From Hydrangea macrophylla (lineage: Eukaryota > Streptophyta > Magnoliopsida > Cornales > Hydrangeaceae): a stretch of 64,000 bases of DNA. The notes beneath the pieces are model-generated. The model worked only from the letters and a program-made list of their open reading frames with translations, had not been told where the DNA came from and did no database searches. Location: positions 99,467,887-99,531,886 of the forward strand of contig CM066989.1 in assembly GCA_033977485.1 (NCBI GenBank), in the 5' to 3' direction. This document shows, piece by piece, positions 20,661 to 33,310 of this stretch. Position 1 is the stretch's first letter. Each line of letters starts with the position of its first letter. The position numbers and the translations under genes are program-made.

Positions 20661-23405
20661 ATGAGTCGCCACTTAATTTTTAGAAGGAAAAATTAAGAAA
20701 CCATTTTAAAGCAAACTGATCTTTCAGAAACCAGAGATTAACTAGGTCGGGGGATTATGGAATGAGAGAGGAAGGAGCCCGTCGGACTAAAACACCCTCT
20801 CTCATCCTATCTTGCGATAGGCCTCTACTCAACATCCTTTTAATCAAATTTATTAATCTAAGCATGCCCTCAACTAATACATATATACATATACATTACA
20901 AAAGCATGTCTAAAGGGGTGTAAGATTGCAAGCGGTAAAATATCATTCAAAAACCACATAATTCAAATAGCAAGCAATATGGTATGCAATAGGGAACAAG
21001 GGAACTTACCCGGGATCCAACCGCGAATATTTAAACGTGTAAATGCATGCAAATAGATAAAACCTAGGAAAAGAGTCTCTAATCCATATATACAAGTAAA
21101 GCAATTCCTAATTCTAAGGTGTCGCACATAAGATTGAAAATTTGGCAAAATCAAGAAATTAAAATAAACTAAAGAGGAGTTCAAGAAATTATACCTTAAT
21201 AGCGCTACAAAACAAAGGGTTAGTCCTCATGATATGCAAGATATGAAATTAGAAATAATAATCCTAAATTTCTAGCCTAAATCTATCAAATGTAATTAAA
21301 TCTAGAACAAATAAATCCTAATTACAAGTGTCAAGTCATATGGATGAATATGTACATGAACAAAAATATATTATAAAATACTCGGTGATTTAGATCACTT
21401 AAACTTTGAATTCAAGCTTAACTAATCATTATTGAAACATGGTTTGAACCTTGACTCGTGAAAATTTTATCTAAGCCATTATTCATAAGATTGATGAAAA
21501 CTATTGTAGAATTCTGAAAATTGCTGAGAGCAGATCATAACTTTAAAATTTTAAAAAGCATGGTTCCCGTGGTTTGATCTTGATGAATTTTGGACACAAG
21601 ATGCCTCTGTGTGTCTAGTTTTTAACCCAAAAAAGAAATCAAAGTTTCAACGGTTGGATCTCCGGGAATTGGACAAAAACCAGACATCACTCAGCATTCT
21701 ACAACCTTATGTCTAGAGTTCTTGCACGATTTTCTAAAAATAGCAAAAGGATCAGAAACGCTTTGTTATTTTTAGGGTGACTTCCTAACACATTAATCTA
21801 CTTAGAAAAAATTATTTTGGGTCACAAATACTTTATTAAGGTTCCGATTTACTTATTTCAAAAGAATGTTGCTGTGCTGAAACTCTGGGCAGATTGTAGT
21901 GACTTCACAAAACTCATGACCAAACCATTTTAAACATGAAATTTCCTTGAAACAAAAATTACAGTGGTAGAACTTTGAGTTATTGACATTTCCCGTTGGT
22001 TTCATTTAATTCCAACGGTTAGATTTCGAACTAAAAATCTTTGATAAAGACTGGTTTGTGAACTCACTATTTGCATTTGTCAAGTTCAACTTTTATTTGT
22101 TAACCCCAACTATTAAACCATGAAGTTGGGTTTAAACCAAACCACTTCTTCTACCATTTGATGGTCATTGGAGATCAAGACATGACTAGAACTCATGAGT
22201 TTTCAAGGAATATAAGGAGACTCCATGAAAACTCATGCTTAGAGGACCCAAACCATGGTAGGGGTTTGGATTCATCTACTTGTTCTTACAAAAATGATGA
22301 TCAACTTTAAATCTTATGTGAATCATAAGCTTACATGAGACTAAAAGATCAAACTCATGAGATTTTAAGAGAGATATGGAAGATCCCCAAGAGTCTCAAA
22401 AGAAGAACATAAACAAGAAAAAGAGAAGAAGAATCAAAGAACTAGCTCATGAACTTCAAGAGGATATAGAGAAGACCCCATGAAATTCCAAGTTAGAGAA
22501 TCCAAGTCATGAATATGGGCTTGGATCCATTTATTTGTTTACAAAGTGAAGTGATGATCAAACTTTGACTCCTATGTGAAGCATAAGCTTACATAAGATT
22601 CAAAAGATCAAACTCAAGAGCTTTCAAGAGAGATATTAAAGATCTCCAAGAATCTCAAGAGAAAAGCACAAACAAAAAGAAGGATCAAAGAACTAGGAAG
22701 CAAGGACTTCCAAGTTTACTAACAAAAACTCTAAAACTTAATTAAGAGAGACTAAATGACTTAAACATTAGAGGCTCAAAAGAAAGAAAACACAATTAAG
22801 ATTAGAGGATCACCTCCAAACTATCCTCAAAGCTCCTCTTTTGAAGATCTTCCAAGCTCTTCTCTCTTGTTTTTTTTAAAAGAAAACTCTCTCTTTTCTC
22901 TCTCAAATATGTATTAGTGTAGTGGTAGTGATCTCTTGTGTGTGTTGTATTGTCTTCCTCTTGTATATGTTGTATATGCTCCCAAGGAAGATCCTCCCTC
23001 TTTTATAGACAAAATTACCAAGTATTCTCAATGAATTCGGAGTAAAAGATAGGTGTAAATGTCTAATTTGGTGGTACAATACGTACTTCCTGAAAATAGA
23101 CAGACTGCTGCACAGGGCGGCAGTCAAAAATCTTTTACGGCAGTCAGTGGATGCCGCTCCGGCACTCTGTGACTGCCGCGGCGGCATTCCATGACTGCCG
23201 CGCGGCTCTTCGTGAGTGCCACGCCAAATTATTGATTGTCGGGTTTTTGTCAACCTTACTTTATTAGTTTTTTTCTTTTTATCTGCATACATGTACGTAT
23301 TGTGCCACAAAATACGGACTTTAAAAGCAAACGGCAGTCAGAAAATATTGGCGGCATTCAATAAATGCCGGGCCGGCATTCTGTGACTGCCGTTCAGATC
23401 ATTGC
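20661..23405 (-). mobile_element. Tat/Ogre-type LTR fragment, minus strand
   Basis: On the minus strand the region ends TTAAGTGGCGACTC at about 20674..20661. I recall TGGCGACTC as the junction/primer-binding sequence of Tat/Ogre elements. A TATA-like CTATAAAAGAGGGAGG lies on the minus strand near 23006..22991, followed by purine/pyrimidine-rich transcribed-leader-like sequence. About 80 bases past the junction (20578..20660) would be internal sequence. Both borders are approximate, and the other half of this element is not present. Confidence 0.45.
23110..23396. repeat. Cluster of GGCAGTCA / TGACTGCC inverted motifs
   Basis: GGCAGTCA, GGCATTC and their complements occur about ten times in two sub-clusters (23115..23225 and 23328..23396), allowing many hairpins. 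The surroundings are AT-rich. Confidence 0.7.
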
Positions 23406-23413
23406 AAGTTAGC

Positions 23414-24531
23414 ATGGATCCAGACTTCCGTATATTTGTGGATGATTCATTTAGAGGACATATGATTCACGGAGACACAATTGAGCCTGCTATACAAGAG
23501 ATATATCTTAGCCATATTCGCTAGACGGCTAGTCGTTAGTCAGAGGAGAGGATGTGGACTTCTCTATACATTGAGGGCATGATACACCCAACAGAGATAC
23601 ACATGTACGCGTATCACTAATCGATGACCCAAGCAGCTATATACTAGGAGATGGCTCGATTGATCCAGAGTAAGCTGGAGATGGACGCAATTGAGTTGTG
23701 AGCTATTTTAGCAGGACCCATACCCCCAGAGCCCATAGCTGCACTATCACATACAGCATCCCCTACACCTATACTCAACGTATCCTTCCTAGAGCCACAG
23801 GATCAGCCAGATGATCCAGAGTCAAAGTTAATTCTGGATGGCGTGGACCCAGAGGATCAAAATCCCGATGAGGATATAGACAGGGATGGTGAGGAGGAGC
23901 ATATAGGTGATGACGAGGAGCCAGAGGATGAGGAGCCAGAGTATGCAACAGCAGATGACCCAAAGGATAATCCAGAGGATCCAGAGCCAGCCGATGTGGA
24001 TGACGTAGGTGAGGAAGATGTGGTAGTTCTGGAGGACGGTGTAGTGATAGAAGATGATGGGGTGGTTGAGATAGTAAGGGATGATATTCCTAATGAGGAG
24101 ATCATTGCACCTGAGATACCTGAGGTACATGTATTAGCAGCAGGACCCATAGTGCATATGGCAGCCATTGCCAATATAGCAATAGAGTGGGTAGCATAGA
24201 TTGTCACACAGCCAGAGGGATTCATTATAGGACAGGCCGAGCTAGTAGAGGCTATGGCCGTAGTTGGAGGATTTTCTGAGATAGTCGCTAATACTGCCAA
24301 GCCAGCATTTGGTATTAGGGACGTGGACATTGATGACATGATGGTGGAGGATTGCGACATTAGAGTGGTGGTTAGAGGACTCGACGTACCTGTTGAGGAC
24401 GATCCACCTATAGAGATGGACGTTGCATCGGAGAATGAGGCACCACCAATAGGATCAGATGCTGGCAATTTTTTAGTCAGGATCTGTAGGGTTAGATTTT
24501 TGCTAGTTTTATCAAGATATAATTCCACATG
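23414..24531 (+). pseudogene. Acidic reading frame upstream of chromovirus gag
   Basis: Starts ATGGATCCAGACTTCCG and is open for about 35 codons; after several stops a strongly acidic stretch (23843..24196, Asp/Glu-rich with DPEDQNPDED-like repeats) is open, then a further acidic stretch at 24254..24529. The similar composition on both sides of the stop at 24197 suggests one former protein. It is not recognisable gag. The long antisense open frame over the same bases is a Ser/Thr-rich mirror of the acidic codons. Confidence 0.4.
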
Positions 24532-24880
24532 ATCTTTAGGAGCTTGAGAGATAGCTATTGGACCATAGCTTTTGTATAGATGTTTATCAGTAGTAGTAGC
24601 ATTGTAAATAGCTAACCTTAGTACTTGTATTAGCCTATGTCCCACGAGGTACACTGTTTGACTATTGTATACTCCACGGTACATCTTTTGATATATGTAT
24701 ACATATACGAGTACCTTTTGTGATATTTGTGGTATGATTAAGTTTGATAGAGTTTGATAGATGTTGATTAGTAGAAGTGTTAGTTCTTGCTGCTTATCGC
24801 TCTATCTTGATTTCGTTTCTCTGAGAAGACTTTCAACTATTCGATAGGTCTCTTATAGGTACATTTCACACAAAATCACT

Positions 24881-25990
24881 ATGGTTGGACCTAGAAGGAA
24901 TCCGCCACGATTAGGAGCACCTATTCCCGAGGGCATGGATCCAATGTCTTTGAGGTATTTATGCAAAGGATGTAGCACGCAGGTGACACCTACAATCATG
25001 CTACCAATCAACGACCTGTCCAACCCCCTGTTGCACCACTTCTGCCAAGATAAATCGGGGATAAATTTCTCAAACATTTTCGCAACCTATGCCCAGAGAA
25101 GTTTGATGGGTTAACAGAACCATGGAAAACTGACAGTGAATAAGAGAGATGGAGCTGATATTTGAAGCCTTGGAGTGTAATGAGCAGGATTTGCGTTGTC
25201 TCGCTACATTTTAGCTTACTTATGTTGCTGCGGATTGGTGGGAAGTTGAACAAGCCACCATCGGAGTTGAAGCTACAAAGAGGATGCATTGGGGGACGTT
25301 CAAAGGAAGATTTCTGGACAAGTATTTCCTAGAGGATAAGAGAGATCAATACGAGAAGAATTTTTTCAGTTTGGTTCAAGGAAACAGGACAGAGAGAGAA
25401 TATACCACCCAATTCGAGCGATTTCGAGATTCGCTCCACACATGATCGATACCCTACCAAACAAAGTGAAGAGGTTTCACCAATGACTAAACCCTCACTT
25501 GCGCCATATGATGATTGGGCACTTAAATCAGAGTTTTAAAGGATTGGAAAGACTTATTATGAGTCTGGAGAAGGATGTCTTTCCAGTACAACGACAATAG
25601 ATGCATCGACCCCAACCGTCGAGGAACTTCCAACAGAGGAATTTCCAAAACCCACCGCTGAGGAATACCCAAGGGTGGAGGCCTCAGGGTAACTTTCAAG
25701 GGAACAAGCGCACCTGGGACGGCGCCAGAAAGTCTCAGAAGAATTATCCTCGACCCCAATAATATCGCCAGTAGGGACCATAACCTCAGGCACTGCTTTC
25801 TGCACCACAGTCAAGTAATGGGGGATGTTTTAATTGTGATATGTTGGGGCACCTTGCAAGGAACTGCACCGCTCCCAGAATTAATCACAGGTCGGATATT
25901 GTCTGCCAGAATTATAACAAGTTGAGCCATGTAAGTAAGGATTCCCACGCACCTCATAGAGGATACTATGGAACACTCGTTCAGGGAATA
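24881..25990 (+). pseudogene. Chromovirus gag, frameshifted
   Basis: Starts with a basic, proline-rich segment (24881..25111). Gag-like sequence continues across several frames (FDGLTEPWKTD near 25095; AADWW near 25230), typical of the retrotransposon-gag domain. The zinc knuckle CFNCDMLGHLARNC is intact at about 25825..25867. At least four frame changes and several stops make it inactive. Confidence 0.7.
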
Positions 25991-26039
25991 TAAGGACCCC
26001 CAGATCAGAATAGAGTAATTGCTATCATTCCAAAAGGGA

Positions 26040-26410
26040 CATGCTTTAATGTTGAGGAGTAATTGAATTTAGAAGGTACGTCGGTACTCTTTCACAGTCA
26101 AGTTAAAGCTTTATTCGATATTGGTGCCGCACGTTCATTTATTATTGTTAAGATTGTGCGTCAGTTGGGTTTAGAACTCTAAACACTTGAGCCAACACTT
26201 AATGTTGTGTCACCTTTGAGAGTGGCCGTTAAGTTGGGTAGAATGTACAAAGATTGTCCATTGACCTTGGAAGATCAGAATCTTCCGACAGACTTGGTAG
26301 TTCTGTCAATGTTAGAGTTTGACATTATCCTAGGAATGGATTGGTTTATCAAGTATGGTGCTAACTTGGAATTCCCTACTAGGATGTTTGTGTTTTCTAT
26401 ACCAAAATGA
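26040..26410 (+). pseudogene. Chromovirus aspartic protease, broken
   Basis: The active-site segment ALFDIGAARSFI lies near 26108..26143, with D-I-G in place of the usual D-S/T-G. One stop (26180) interrupts it, then a stretch open to 26407 carries the conserved FDIILGMDWFIKYGANL ending. Confidence 0.7.
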
Positions 26411-26559
26411 CCGATGATCAGATTTTAGTGCCAGCCGACGAGCGACATGTTTCTCACAAGTGTTTTGGCTACAATCGGGAGTACAAGTACGGAACCAATG
26501 ATGGATCAGATTCTTACCACATAAGATTTTGAAGATGTATTCCAGGATATTAAGGGACT

Positions 26560-27400
26560 TTCACCGAAAAGAGAGATAGACTTTTGTGTGGAACTAGTAC
26601 TTGGAACATTGTCGATATCTAAAACCCCATATCGGATGGCTCCAACGGAGATGTTGGAGTTAAAGAAATAGGTTCAGGAACTTGAAGATTTGGGATTTGT
26701 TCCCCCAAGTACGTCACCTTGGAGATCACCCGTTCTATTTGTAAAGAAGAAAGATGGTACGCTTTGACTCTGTATTGAATATAGAGAGTTGAACAAGGTT
26801 ATGATCACTCGGAGAGATGACCTAGTCGACCAGTTGCAAGGATTAAGGATCTTTTCGAAGATCGACTTGTGTTTTGGGTATCACCAGTTTTTAGTTTGAC
26901 CGGAAGATGTGCCAAAACTGTATTCAAAATGAGATATGGGCATTATTAGTTTCTGGTTATGCCTTTTGAATTGACTAATGCGGCAGCAGTATTCATGGAC
27001 TTAATGAATAGAGTATTCAGACCTTATCTGGATTCATTTATTGTTCATCAATGACATCTTGATCTACTCACAGACGGAGGAGGATCACAAGGAACACTTA
27101 CAGATTGCCTTGCAGACACTCAGAGATAGTAAGTTGTATGCAAAGTTCAGTAAGTGCGAATTCTGGCTATAGGAGGTCAAGTTTATGGGAAATGTTATAT
27201 CTCAGGATGGTATCTCTGTGGACTCATCTAAGATCGATGCAGTCTTAAGCTGGAACAGACTGACCAATGCTATAGAAGTTAGAAGTTTTCTTAGTTTCGC
27301 AGGATATTATCAAATATTTGTAGAAGGATTCTCCAAGATAGCAGGACCTTTGGCGAATTTGACAAGAAAAGAGACAAAGTATGAATAGACAGATAAGCAT
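26560..27400 (+). pseudogene. Chromovirus reverse transcriptase, broken
   Basis: Recognisable in pieces: PYRMAPTEMLELKK near 26628, [20 protein letters not shown] near 26692, YRELNKV near 26780, [13 protein letters not shown] near 26853, and the thumb/connection SFLSFAGYYQIFVEGFSKIA near 27287. The catalytic YxDD region near 27045 is destroyed by a frameshift. Several stops occur throughout. Confidence 0.75.
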
Positions 27401-27850
27401 GAGGATGCATTTCAGGAGTTGAAGGAAAGATTGACCTCTACACCGGTATTAGCAATACCCAGAAGTGGAGAGAGGTTTATCATCTAATCTACAGTGATGC
27501 ATCATTCCAAGGACTTGGTTGTGTACTTATGCAAGACGGAAATGTCATTGTATATGGATCCAGACAATTGAAGCCATACGAGAAGAACTACCCTACGTAT
27601 GATCTGGAATTAGCGGCGATCATGTTTGCATTGAAGATTTGGAGACACTATCTCTATGCAGAAAAGTTTGATTTGTTTTTCAATCATAAGAGCTTGAAGT
27701 ATTTGTTCTCTTAGAGGGAGTTGAAACATACGACAATGAAAATGGATGAAGTTACTCAAAGACTATCATTTCTCACTGCAGTACCATCCGAGTAAGGCAA
27801 ATGTCGTAGCCAATGCTCTGAGCCGTCGACCTCAACTATTAATCGTTGTA
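27401..27850 (+). pseudogene. Chromovirus RNase H, broken
   Basis: The YSDAS segment with the first catalytic aspartate is near 27490, followed by an open stretch 27529..27711 containing [19 protein letters not shown], the standard RNase H glutamate region. It ends at a TAG at 27712. Confidence 0.75.
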
Positions 27851-27999
27851 TTACTAATGCGAGAATGGTAAGCATTGGAAGTTTAAGCTGAATTTGACCT
27901 TCAGCCAGGGGAAGCAACCAAAGGGCAACATCTTGGATGTCTTACAGTACAACCAACTTTGATCAGTCGTATCATAGAGGTTCAACAAACGACAGAGGA

Positions 28000-29077
28000 C
28001 CTAAAGTTTTGGTTCGCTAAGATATCAACAAAGGAACCAGAAGTCTGGCGTACGAGTACAGACAGCGCCTTACGACGCAAAAGGTAGACTCTGTGTACTT
28101 GATGAAGAAAATCTCCGGAAAGAAATATTGGATGAACACACAAGTCACGAATGACAGTTCATCCTGGAGGTACGAAGATGTACAAGGATTTTAAGAGGAA
28201 TTTCTGGTGGGAAGGAATGAAGTAAGAAGTAGCCGAGTACGTAGCTCAGTGTCTTACTTGTAAACAAGTAAAGTCAGGACATCAGAACCCACCTAGACTA
28301 CTATAACCATTGTTGATTCCCCAATGGAAATGGGAACATATAACTATGGATTTCGTGGTAGGGTTGCCGAAATCTTAGCAGAATCACGACGCTATTTGGG
28401 TAATCGTGGATCGACTTATGAAGACTGCGCATTTTATCACCTACAGTATGACGTATCCAATGGAATGATTGAGCTAGATGTATCTACAACACGTTGTACA
28501 GTTACACGGTGCACGGTGTACCTGTTTCAATCGTGTCAGATCGAGATTCGCGCTTCACTGCAGAGTTTTGAAAAAGTCTTCAAACAGTGATGGAAACAAC
28601 ATTGAACTTGAGTTTAGCCTTTCATCCACAGATTGACGGTCAGACTGAACGAGCGAATCAAGTAATGGAAGATATGTTACATGATTGCGTTATCGATTTT
28701 GAGAGTTCATGGGAGACGCACCTACCGCTAATAGAGTTTGCCTACAACAACAGCTACCATACGAGCATAGGGATGGCACTGTTTGAAGCTTTGTACGGAA
28801 GACCTTGCTGATCGCAGCTATATTGGGCTGAAGTCAGAGATACTCAACTTCTTGGACCAAAAATTGAACGAGAAACTAGCGAAAAGATTCAAGTCATATG
28901 TGAGAAGATGAAGACAACTCAGACCCAACACAAGAGCTATGTTGACAAGCGATGAAATGACTTGGAGTTCGCCGTAGGAGATCACGTACTACTTAAGGTC
29001 TCAGCTATTCGAGGGATCGTTTGCTTTGGTCAAAAGATAGGCAAACTGTCGCCATGATTTATCGGACCGTTCGAGAT
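28000..29077 (+). pseudogene. Chromovirus integrase, broken and truncated
   Basis: A zinc-binding remnant (CLTCKQVKSGHQNPP, near 28250) precedes core-domain pieces. FHPQIDGQTERANQVMEDML (28620..28680) carries the catalytic glutamate, followed by FAYNNSYHTSIGMALFEALY and, later, AVGDHVLLKVS. After FIGPFEIL (about 29057..29077) the sequence jumps into the middle of the 3' LTR, so the chromodomain is lost. Confidence 0.75.
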
Positions 29078-32000
29078 TTTAATCGATCAACTCGGTCCCA
29101 ATTGATCGAACTTGGCCGATCTGTTCTCAAGCGATCAAAGTCACTTCGATCAATCAAATATAGCATAATTCTTATCCTAGTTTTGTGCGCTGGAATGCCA
29201 TATGCCCTCTACCTTTCCCTATATATACATGTATTTTGTGTATGTCTGTTGGTTGCTAAAACCAAGGATTTATAGAGAGAGAGAGAGAGAGAGAGAATTG
29301 TGTTTATTATATATATACACACACATCTATATATATACACACTCTATACATATATATATTGAGAGAGAGAGAGAGAGAAGAATAAGAAGAAGGCAGAAGA
29401 AGGAAGAGAGAGGGAGAGAGAGGGAGAGAGAGAGAGAGAGAGAGATACAGAGGTAGAGAGAAAAAGAAGAAAAAGAGGCGATTGGAGGGAGCTCAAGCTT
29501 GATGTTTGCCAAACACGCCCTTAACGATGTTCGGTGAGTTCAAAACTTACTTCGAAGTCTTAGTGTATGTTTTTACAAGTTTTTAACGTGAAAGAATGTA
29601 ACCAAACACCCCCTAATAACTCTGGACGTTCACTACCCAGAACCTTTGGAAAAAAAAACGCTCAATCAAGTTCAATCGATCGAAACCACCAGAGACTCAA
29701 TCGATCGAAATGACTTCAATCAATCGAGACAGCTTGACTTCAATCGCTTGAAGATTCTTTAATCGATCAAACTTTATTTTCTTCAATCGATCGAAACGAC
29801 TTCGATCGATCGAGCATTGCAGAACATGGTTCTCCCTTTTGTAAATCATGTCTATTGTTTAACTGTTTTATATATCTATGCATACTTCCATTTTGTTATA
29901 TAGTTGAAAAAGAGATAATGTGACGCGGTAATAAGAGTACATTGCAAGTAACGTATTCGAGATTGGACATTAATAATGTATATTTCTAATCGAGTTTGAT
30001 AATCTGTTCATTTCAATCAGAGTAGTCAGACCACATGGGAATGACATGTAGTCGCTAGTGGTGTAAATGCTAAGTAGGGATGATAAGTTATGGGATTCGG
30101 ACGGAAGTGAGCATTGGTCAATCATATGTCCTTAAAACCGGTGGACTAAGCATATGACCTTAAGAGCGGTGAACCAGACCAATTAGCTCTAAGATAACTG
30201 GTAATCCAACCATACGTCCTTAAGAGCGGTGGACCAGGATAACTGGTATACGTGTTAGAGTCGTGCCAATAGAACTAATTTGTCTTTACTCAAAGCGTTA
30301 AATCCCTGACTTGCGATGAACTATGCATATGTTCTTAAAACCGGGGAATGGATTGACGTAATATCTATGACTTGCGGTGTACATGGTAGATGACCTCTAT
30401 GACTTGCAGTGTTACACAGTAGATGGTATCTATAACTTGCGGTGACGCGGTAGATAGATTATTGGTGTATCCAGGTATATTACACTCAAGTCTTTCATTG
30501 ACGAGTCTGATGTTCTACGTTCTGGTATATAAGACGTGAATAACCGATTAATGAGATTGGGAATAACGAGAAAGATACTACTAGTAGAACTATATACTAT
30601 GTCCTTCATAACTGGTAATTGCGTTATACCTATGATACTGTGTTAGTTACTATTCACTCAGCTTTCATTAAGCTGATGGTGTTTATGCTTGGACATCCGC
30701 TGTCTAGACTATCATGTTCCTAACCCTGCATGTGACGATCACCATTAGAATGATTACTATGTGGATGAGGACTATGTTAAGGATGGACTTGGAGCAGAAG
30801 GCGATGCTAGGCAAGACTACTACACTGACGACTATCCCTATGCCAGCTAGAGATGAAGATGAATATTTAGTTTTATATTACATTCTTGTCGAACTTAGTT
30901 ATAAATGGGTACTTAGACCTATGTTGCTTTCACACCTGCTAAATTTCCTGTATTGCATTCTAATGATATTGTAATAACTTTTGTAATATATTCAGTTTGC
31001 TTATGTTACCATTATTTTTTTTTTAGTTGGCTAGTACTGTGTTGTAACAACCTGCATTTGCATTTAATTTTAATTTAAGCATGTCCATATTTAATTTGTA
31101 TTTGCATTGTCATATTTAAATTTAATAATTGTCTGCATTTATCTAATAACAATTCTTATGTGTAGAATTTATTATTTGCTTGATTTCATATTTGAAATTT
31201 TTATTGGGGTCAAACTACGATTTTATAAAAGTTAGTAATACCTGTGTGGATTTCAAAATCTGTAATTTAAAACGATGGAAAATATTTACTGTGAACTCAA
31301 ATTGTATTTTTATAATACCAGAAAAGTATTTCCTACGTTAAAATTAATTTTCTGTATTTTTGTGATGAACACTGTGTCACAAAAATACCAGTTTACTTTC
31401 AAAACTGTCCGCACTGCGTTAATCTCCCAGAATATTGGATTCTCCACCAATCATGAAGTGACACTTGCTTTAACCTCATTAATGCTTGCAATGATCACCT
31501 AAGCTTGTTTGGTTGATGCATTTGAGTATGTACAAATCCTAGTACCACAAGTTGTTTTTCCAAACATCATAAGTGATTTCCTAGCAACTTGATAAAGCTT
31601 TGTTTGGCTATGCCTAAATTGTGTAAGTAATGTTGTGCCATAAGCTTCCTTTCCCAAACACTTTTGGAAATTGCCCCCTATGAACCTACTTGGCTCTTGA
31701 GAAACTGTTGAGTTGTATAACTCATGTATATACGTATGTAATTTTCAGCCATGTATATTTGGTAAATGCAAAATCATTTTGTTGAGTGAATGGCAATGTA
31801 CTTGGTGGCCAAGTTTGGTTCTCTATATACATACACTACACTCACACACACACACACACACATTGAGTTCATTACAATCAGAAATTCAGAGAGTTTTAGA
31901 GAGAGTTGAGAGTTCTAATTGCTGAATTTTAGAGAGAGAAGAGCTCTTAATCCCCATAGCCAAAGCTTGGGTTTGAACTTCTTCACTTGGTTTCCTTTCT

Positions 32001-32465
32001 CAACAATCTCTTCTATCTATATCTCAGTGAGTATTATTAACTCACTAAGAATGTAATTTCATGCCTACTTTCTGTGTATATAGCTTATTATGTGATTTTC
32101 CCATTGAAACTTCTACGTTGATTTTCCATGGCTTGAAAAATCAAGATTTTCAAACTTAACCAAACTACGTTTTTATAGATAATAATGAAAGATTATGGTA
32201 CATATAAACTATGGTTAAAGTTTTAGAGCCTAGTTTGTTCATATAAGGAAGTATATAAGAAATTAAATTTTATCATCTTTTAATCTTTCATAAAATTCAA
32301 GAGTTATAGATTGAATCATGTAAAATTGGCTTTGGATTCTTAATCCTCATTGAAAAACAAAGAGATTCATATATTGCATGATATATATACTAACAGTTTT
32401 GGGTCAAGAAAGGCCCTGAAATTCTGAAACAGGGGAGTTCCAGTGAGTAAGACGAAGCCTCTGCT

Positions 32466-32655
32466 TCATCTCGCGCGCGCGATCGCGCGAACGGCCCGCG
32501 CAAGCGACCCTTCGCGCGAGCAGCCCGCGAGCGTGAGCTGTGTGAATTTCGGCAGATAGAAAAGTTTTTATAAATAAAATGAAAAATTGGCATATCGCGC
32601 GAGCGGCCTGCGCGAGCGACCTTCGCGCGAGCGGCCCGCGCGCGCGACTTCTGGC
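32466..32655. repeat. CG-alternating palindromic cluster 3, in solo LTR
   Basis: Two blocks (32469..32540 and 32594..32648) of CGCGCGAGCGGCCCGCGCGA-like sequence, separated by AT-rich bases. Same design as the clusters at 3926 and 6559. Confidence 0.7.
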
Positions 32656-32949
32656 AATTTCTAGTTTTGCTTGTTTTGTGATAAGTGACTGTTTGGGATG
32701 AAATTTATATACTGTTTGAGTATTGTTTGGGAAATTTATTAAATCAAAATCTTAATTGGTTATATTTGAATGATTAAAACGTTGTATTGTGACTTATCAA
32801 TCCCCGTACGCACGTCGTTTGTATAAATCAGTGAATTGCCTCATGTTTTAAAGTTTCATGACATACATGTGGTGTCAGTTGTACATGCATGGTGAGTGTG
32901 AATGTTGGTCAGTATGGAAAAGAGTAATGGTTAGTATGGCATTGTGAGT

Positions 32950-33310
32950 GCGGTTGAGATTGTGCTGTGGACACTCCCTGGTAAGTGAGTACCAAAGTGT
33001 GTTGTGATTGAGATTGCGGCGAGGGTGTCTTTGAAATGCGACGGTGGCAAAACTGGACACTCCCTGACGACCATGGTAGCGTCAAAGTGTGTGAAGCCAA
33101 ACTTGGACATTCCCTGGCACCCATGGTAGTGCTAAAGTGTGGCCTTCGGATACTCCTGATACCCAAGTCTGGATACTGCGTGAGGGTTCCTCCGGTATTT
33201 GCATGGCGGATTAGGTAGTCAAAGTGTGAGGCACTAGACACTCCCTGGTACCCCGGACCAAAGTGTGAGGCAAACTGGACATTCCCTGGCACCCCTGTGG
33301 TAAAGTGTGG
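32950..33310 (+). repeat. Degenerate minisatellite with CACTCCCTGG...CAAAGTGTG units
   Basis: About six units of 35 to 70 bases, each with a form of ACACTCCCTGG, then ACCC or similar, then CAAAGTGTG (for example 32969..33003, 33057..33096, 33104..33145, 33237..33272, 33276..33310). Confidence 0.7.

Noticed and set aside
23857..24684. 275-codon minus-strand open frame
   Set aside because: It is the antisense of an acidic, GA-rich coding region; the Ser/Thr-rich repeats mirror GAT/GAG codons. No domain or start context supports it.
29202..29456. Arg/Glu-rich open frames near GA microsatellites, also at 18825..19193
   Set aside because: GA repeats read as alternating Arg-Glu; located in the chromovirus LTRs.
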